The notes under the pieces: generated by a model
What the model was told of the DNA's origin: nothing
Databases searched by the model: none
The model's input: only the letters and a program-made list of their open reading frames with translations
Source: Methanothrix sp.
GTDB taxonomy: Archaea; Halobacteriota; Methanosarcinia; Methanotrichales; Methanotrichaceae
Direction: 5' to 3'
DNA length: 7,457 nucleotides
NCBI GenBank assembly: GCA_023229165.1
Contig: JALNZQ010000129.1
Location: forward strand, 1 to 7,457
Program-made: the position numbers and the translations under genes
In this document: piece by piece, positions 5,634 to 7,457 of the stretch
Layout of the letters: every line of letters begins with the position of its first letter
Numbering within the stretch: the stretch's first letter is position 1

Positions 5634-6608
5634 ATGCAAGGTGATAAGTCAAAGCTAAAAGACAGATCGATCCTCGTCACAGGGGGCGCCGGTTTCATCG
5701 GCAGCCATCTCGTAGAGACCCTACTGCCGGAGAACGAGGTCACTGTCGTCGACAACTTCAGCTCGGGAAAGAGAGAGTTTCTCGCCCCGCACCACAATAA
5801 TCCAAAGTTCCATCTCATAGAAGCTGACCTGCTTTTTCCCGGTGCTCTGGAAAAGGCCCTGACGGGAGCGGATATGGTCTTTCACCTGGCCGCCAATCCG
5901 GATGTGAAGCTGGGCGCAGAAAACACCCGCGTGCACCTGGAGCAAAATGTGCTGGCCACCTACAACCTTTTAGAGGCCATGAGAAAGTGCGGTGTTAAAA
6001 AGATCGCATTCACCTCCACTTCCACCATTTACGGCGAAGCGACAAGGGTGCCCACACCGGAGGACTACGGACCTCTCCTGCCCATCTCCCTCTACGGTGC
6101 CTCTAAGCTGGCCTGCGAGGCGCTCATCTCCTCCTACAGCCACACCTTCGAGATGCAGTCCTGGATCTATCGCTTTGCCAACATCGTGGGAGAGCGAGGC
6201 ACGCACGGCGTGCTGGTGGACTTCATCAGAAAGCTGCGAGAAAACCCCAGAGAGCTGGAGATACTGGGATCAGGCAAGCAGAAGAAGTCCTATCTGGAGG
6301 TCAGAGACTGCGTGCAAGCTATGCAGTACTGCGTGCAGCACTCTGGCGAGCAGATCAACGTATTCAACATCGGCTCCGAGGACTCTATAGATGTGACGAA
6401 GATCGCAGATATCGTGGCCGGGCAGATGGGCCTTACTGATGTTCGATATCGCTACACGGGAGGCGTAGATGGCCGGGGCTGGAAGGGCGACGTCAAAGTC
6501 ATGCAGCTTTGTATCGAGAAGATCAAAAAGCTGGGCTGGGCGCCCCGGGGAAGCTCCGGCCGGGCGATTGAGGTGGCGGTGAAGGCGCTGCTTAAGGATA
6601 TTTTGTGA
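5634..6608 (+). CDS. NAD-dependent sugar-nucleotide epimerase/dehydratase (extended SDR)
   Basis: This 324-residue cytoplasmic enzyme is an extended short-chain dehydrogenase of the UDP-glucose 4-epimerase type. Evidence: the Rossmann motif TGGAGFIGSHL (16-26), the acidic residue ending strand 2 (VVDN, Asp40) that prefers NAD over NADP, HLAA (84-87), the catalytic Ser/Thr strand FTSTSTIYGE (126-135), and the catalytic pair Tyr154/Lys158 in YGASK. The substrate-binding part includes RFANIVGERGTHGV (180-193). Length is normal for the family. The likely reaction is epimerization or dehydration of an NDP-sugar for surface glycans or protein glycosylation; the exact sugar cannot be told. ATG 5634 is preferred because the frame starts there just before the fold and no alternative start lies nearby. 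AAGGTGAT at 5638-5645 resembles a Shine-Dalgarno sequence but is inside the gene with no start after it. The gene diverges from tupA and converges on the rhodanese-like gene. Confidence 0.9.
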   Translation: MQGDKSKLKDRSILVTGGAGFIGSHLVETLLPENEVTVVDNFSSGKREFLAPHHNNPKFHLIEADLLFPGALEKALTGADMVFHLAANPDVKLGAENTRVHLEQNVLATYNLLEAMRKCGVKKIAFTSTSTIYGEATRVPTPEDYGPLLPISLYGASKLACEALISSYSHTFEMQSWIYRFANIVGERGTHGVLVDFIRKLRENPRELEILGSGKQKKSYLEVRDCVQAMQYCVQHSGEQINVFNIGSEDSIDVTKIADIVAGQMGLTDVRYRYTGGVDGRGWKGDVKVMQLCIEKIKKLGWAPRGSSGRAIEVAVKALLKDIL

Positions 6609-6620
6609 CAATTTTATTAT
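6609..6620 (+). terminator. T-rich end of the epimerase transcript
   Basis: ATTTTATTAT follows the epimerase stop codon (6606-6608) within three bases and is the sort of T-rich tract at which archaeal polymerase stops. It overlaps the TAA stop of the opposing rhodanese-like gene (6617-6619), so transcripts of the two genes would overlap at their 3' ends unless termination is very sharp. Confidence 0.35.
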
Positions 6621-7457
6621 CTTACGTTGCTCACAGCCCATTTCGTCTCTTTCCACCAGTCGCCTTCCAGCAGGGTAGCATTGTAGCCCATGAGCCTGAG
6701 GCTGTAAAAGAGCGAGTAAGCCTGCGGTGTGCCGTAGACGATGGCAGTTCCTGAATCCTCCAGGCGCCTGCCGAAAAGATCTTCCAGCGTGCTGGCATCC
6801 TTAATTCTGGAATTTTCATAGAGTTTATCCAGGCTTAAACAGATCGATTCATTGCCCAGCCTGCTTTGGCCATATTCGGAAAAGTCCCGCGCATCCAGGA
6901 CCCGGACATCAGATGGTTCAAGCATGCTCTCCAGGCTGTCGGGCGTCACCAGGAGCCATGGCACGATACGAGTGGTGTAGTTGCAAGGCGTGGGAGACGG
7001 TGCATTTGTGGTGAGGGCTACTCCGCCTTCTCGGGCCGCATCCACGCCTCCGTCAAGCAGGCTGACATCCTTCTGCCCCAGATAAGAGAGGGCCCAGAAG
7101 ACGAAAGAAGCTCCCTCGCCGGAATCGCCGTAGACAAGGAGCCGATCGCTCTCGTTCACTCCGGCATGGCCCAGCGCCTCTTTGGCCAGAGCCGGATCAA
7201 GAGTGCCGCTGCTTTGCAGATCCTTCCAGTACAGGCTTCTCGCTCCGGGAATATGCCCGAAGCTGTAATCCTGCGCAGATCTGACATCCAGAATAACCTG
7301 ATCGCTCTTGATGGATGCGGGGCTGGTAATAAGCTCGGGCATTACATAGCCCTTTTGCGGAGGATCAACCTTTGCAGTGGTTAGGGTATTGCTTGCCTGT
7401 CCGTTTAGCCCAGCCGTCTGGCCGTTCTGCTGGCCGCTTTGTTGGGCCTGCTCATAG
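6617..7457 (-). CDS. Tandem rhodanese-like protein lacking active-site cysteines; N-terminus beyond window
   Basis: The frame is open from the TAA at 6617-6619 to the right edge, so the ATG at 7340-7342 is probably internal. The 38 visible codons before it encode a Gln/Asn/Gly/Thr-rich linker (for example QQSGQQNGQ, then KVDPPKGYV), typical of a spacer after a signal or lipoprotein peptide; export is therefore inferred. Two rhodanese domains follow, numbered from Met at 7342: domain 1 (about 5-110) with ILDVRSAQDYSFGHIPGA and SLLDGGVD, and domain 2 (about 135-241) with VLDARDFSEYG and LLEGDWW. In thiosulfate and 3-mercaptopyruvate sulfurtransferases the second domain carries the catalytic Cys in a YCGSGVTA-like loop. 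Here that loop reads YGTPQAYS, and the domain 1 loop reads YGDSGEGAS, so neither has cysteine. Sulfur transfer by the usual mechanism seems impossible; a binding or structural role is more likely. Cys120 and Cys168 lie outside the active loops. Confidence 0.82.
   Translation of the reverse strand, partial: YEQAQQSGQQNGQTAGLNGQASNTLTTAKVDPPQKGYVMPELITSPASIKSDQVILDVRSAQDYSFGHIPGARSLYWKDLQSSGTLDPALAKEALGHAGVNESDRLLVYGDSGEGASFVFWALSYLGQKDVSLLDGGVDAAREGGVALTTNAPSPTPCNYTTRIVPWLLVTPDSLESMLEPSDVRVLDARDFSEYGQSRLGNESICLSLDKLYENSRIKDASTLEDLFGRRLEDSGTAIVYGTPQAYSLFYSLRLMGYNATLLEGDWWKETKWAVSNVR

Noticed and set aside
6617..7342. ATG at 7342 as the start of the rhodanese-like gene
   Set aside because: The frame stays open upstream to the window edge and encodes a Gln/Gly/Thr-rich linker running directly into the domain, and no Shine-Dalgarno sequence precedes that ATG.
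1..7457. CRISPR arrays, insertion sequences, integrases or toxin-antitoxin pairs
   Set aside because: I saw no regularly spaced direct repeats of CRISPR size, no transposase or recombinase motifs, no terminal inverted repeats around the gene-free stretch, and no small paired genes.

Overview
The window looks like part of a methanogenic archaeon's chromosome, most plausibly an aceticlastic type near Methanothrix/Methanosarcina. This is inferred from gene content and moderately GC-rich coding sequence, without a database check. The strongest evidence is a methanogenesis marker 14 protein, a family confined to methanogens, at the left edge. A Tfx-type regulator, archaeal TATA-like boxes with very short leaders, and a stand-alone protein resembling the Fe-S domain of archaeal/eukaryotic primase large subunit (PriL) agree with it.

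Layout. (1) Positions 1-1917, plus strand: the 3' part of the methanogenesis marker 14 gene, then, two bases after its stop, a 237-residue protein resembling the PriL C-terminal iron-sulfur domain. (2) Positions 1918-2670: about 750 bases with no convincing gene. The left part holds a cluster of regular dyads (CTTA-N8-TAAG repeated at an 18-base period) around a TATA-like box. The middle holds several long stems, best explained as an unidentified structured RNA. The right end holds an AAAAATTATTTTT element that can serve as a two-way terminator. (3) Positions 5482 down to 2671, minus strand: a tungstate ABC transporter in the order tupA (binding protein), tupB (permease), tupC (ATPase), followed by tfx. 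tfx has its own TATA-like box and a perfect 11-base palindrome between that box and its start codon. (4) Positions 5483-5633: a divergent promoter region between tupA and the next gene. (5) Positions 5634-6608, plus strand: an NAD-dependent sugar-nucleotide epimerase/dehydratase. (6) Positions 7457 down to 6617, minus strand: a tandem rhodanese-like protein that runs off the right edge. It converges on the epimerase with 8 bases between them, has a Gln-rich segment before its rhodanese domains, and has no cysteine in either active-site loop.

How the genes work together. The central block is a metal-uptake module. TupA captures tungstate (possibly also molybdate) outside the cell, TupB/TupC import it, and the likely use is the tungstopterin/molybdopterin cofactor of formylmethanofuran dehydrogenase, the first enzyme of methanogenesis from CO2. 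Tfx was described in Methanothermobacter as a regulator of the molybdenum formylmethanofuran dehydrogenase operon, so its place beside tungstate uptake suggests a local metal-responsive circuit. The marker 14/primase-like pair, the epimerase and the rhodanese-like gene show no evident link to this module.
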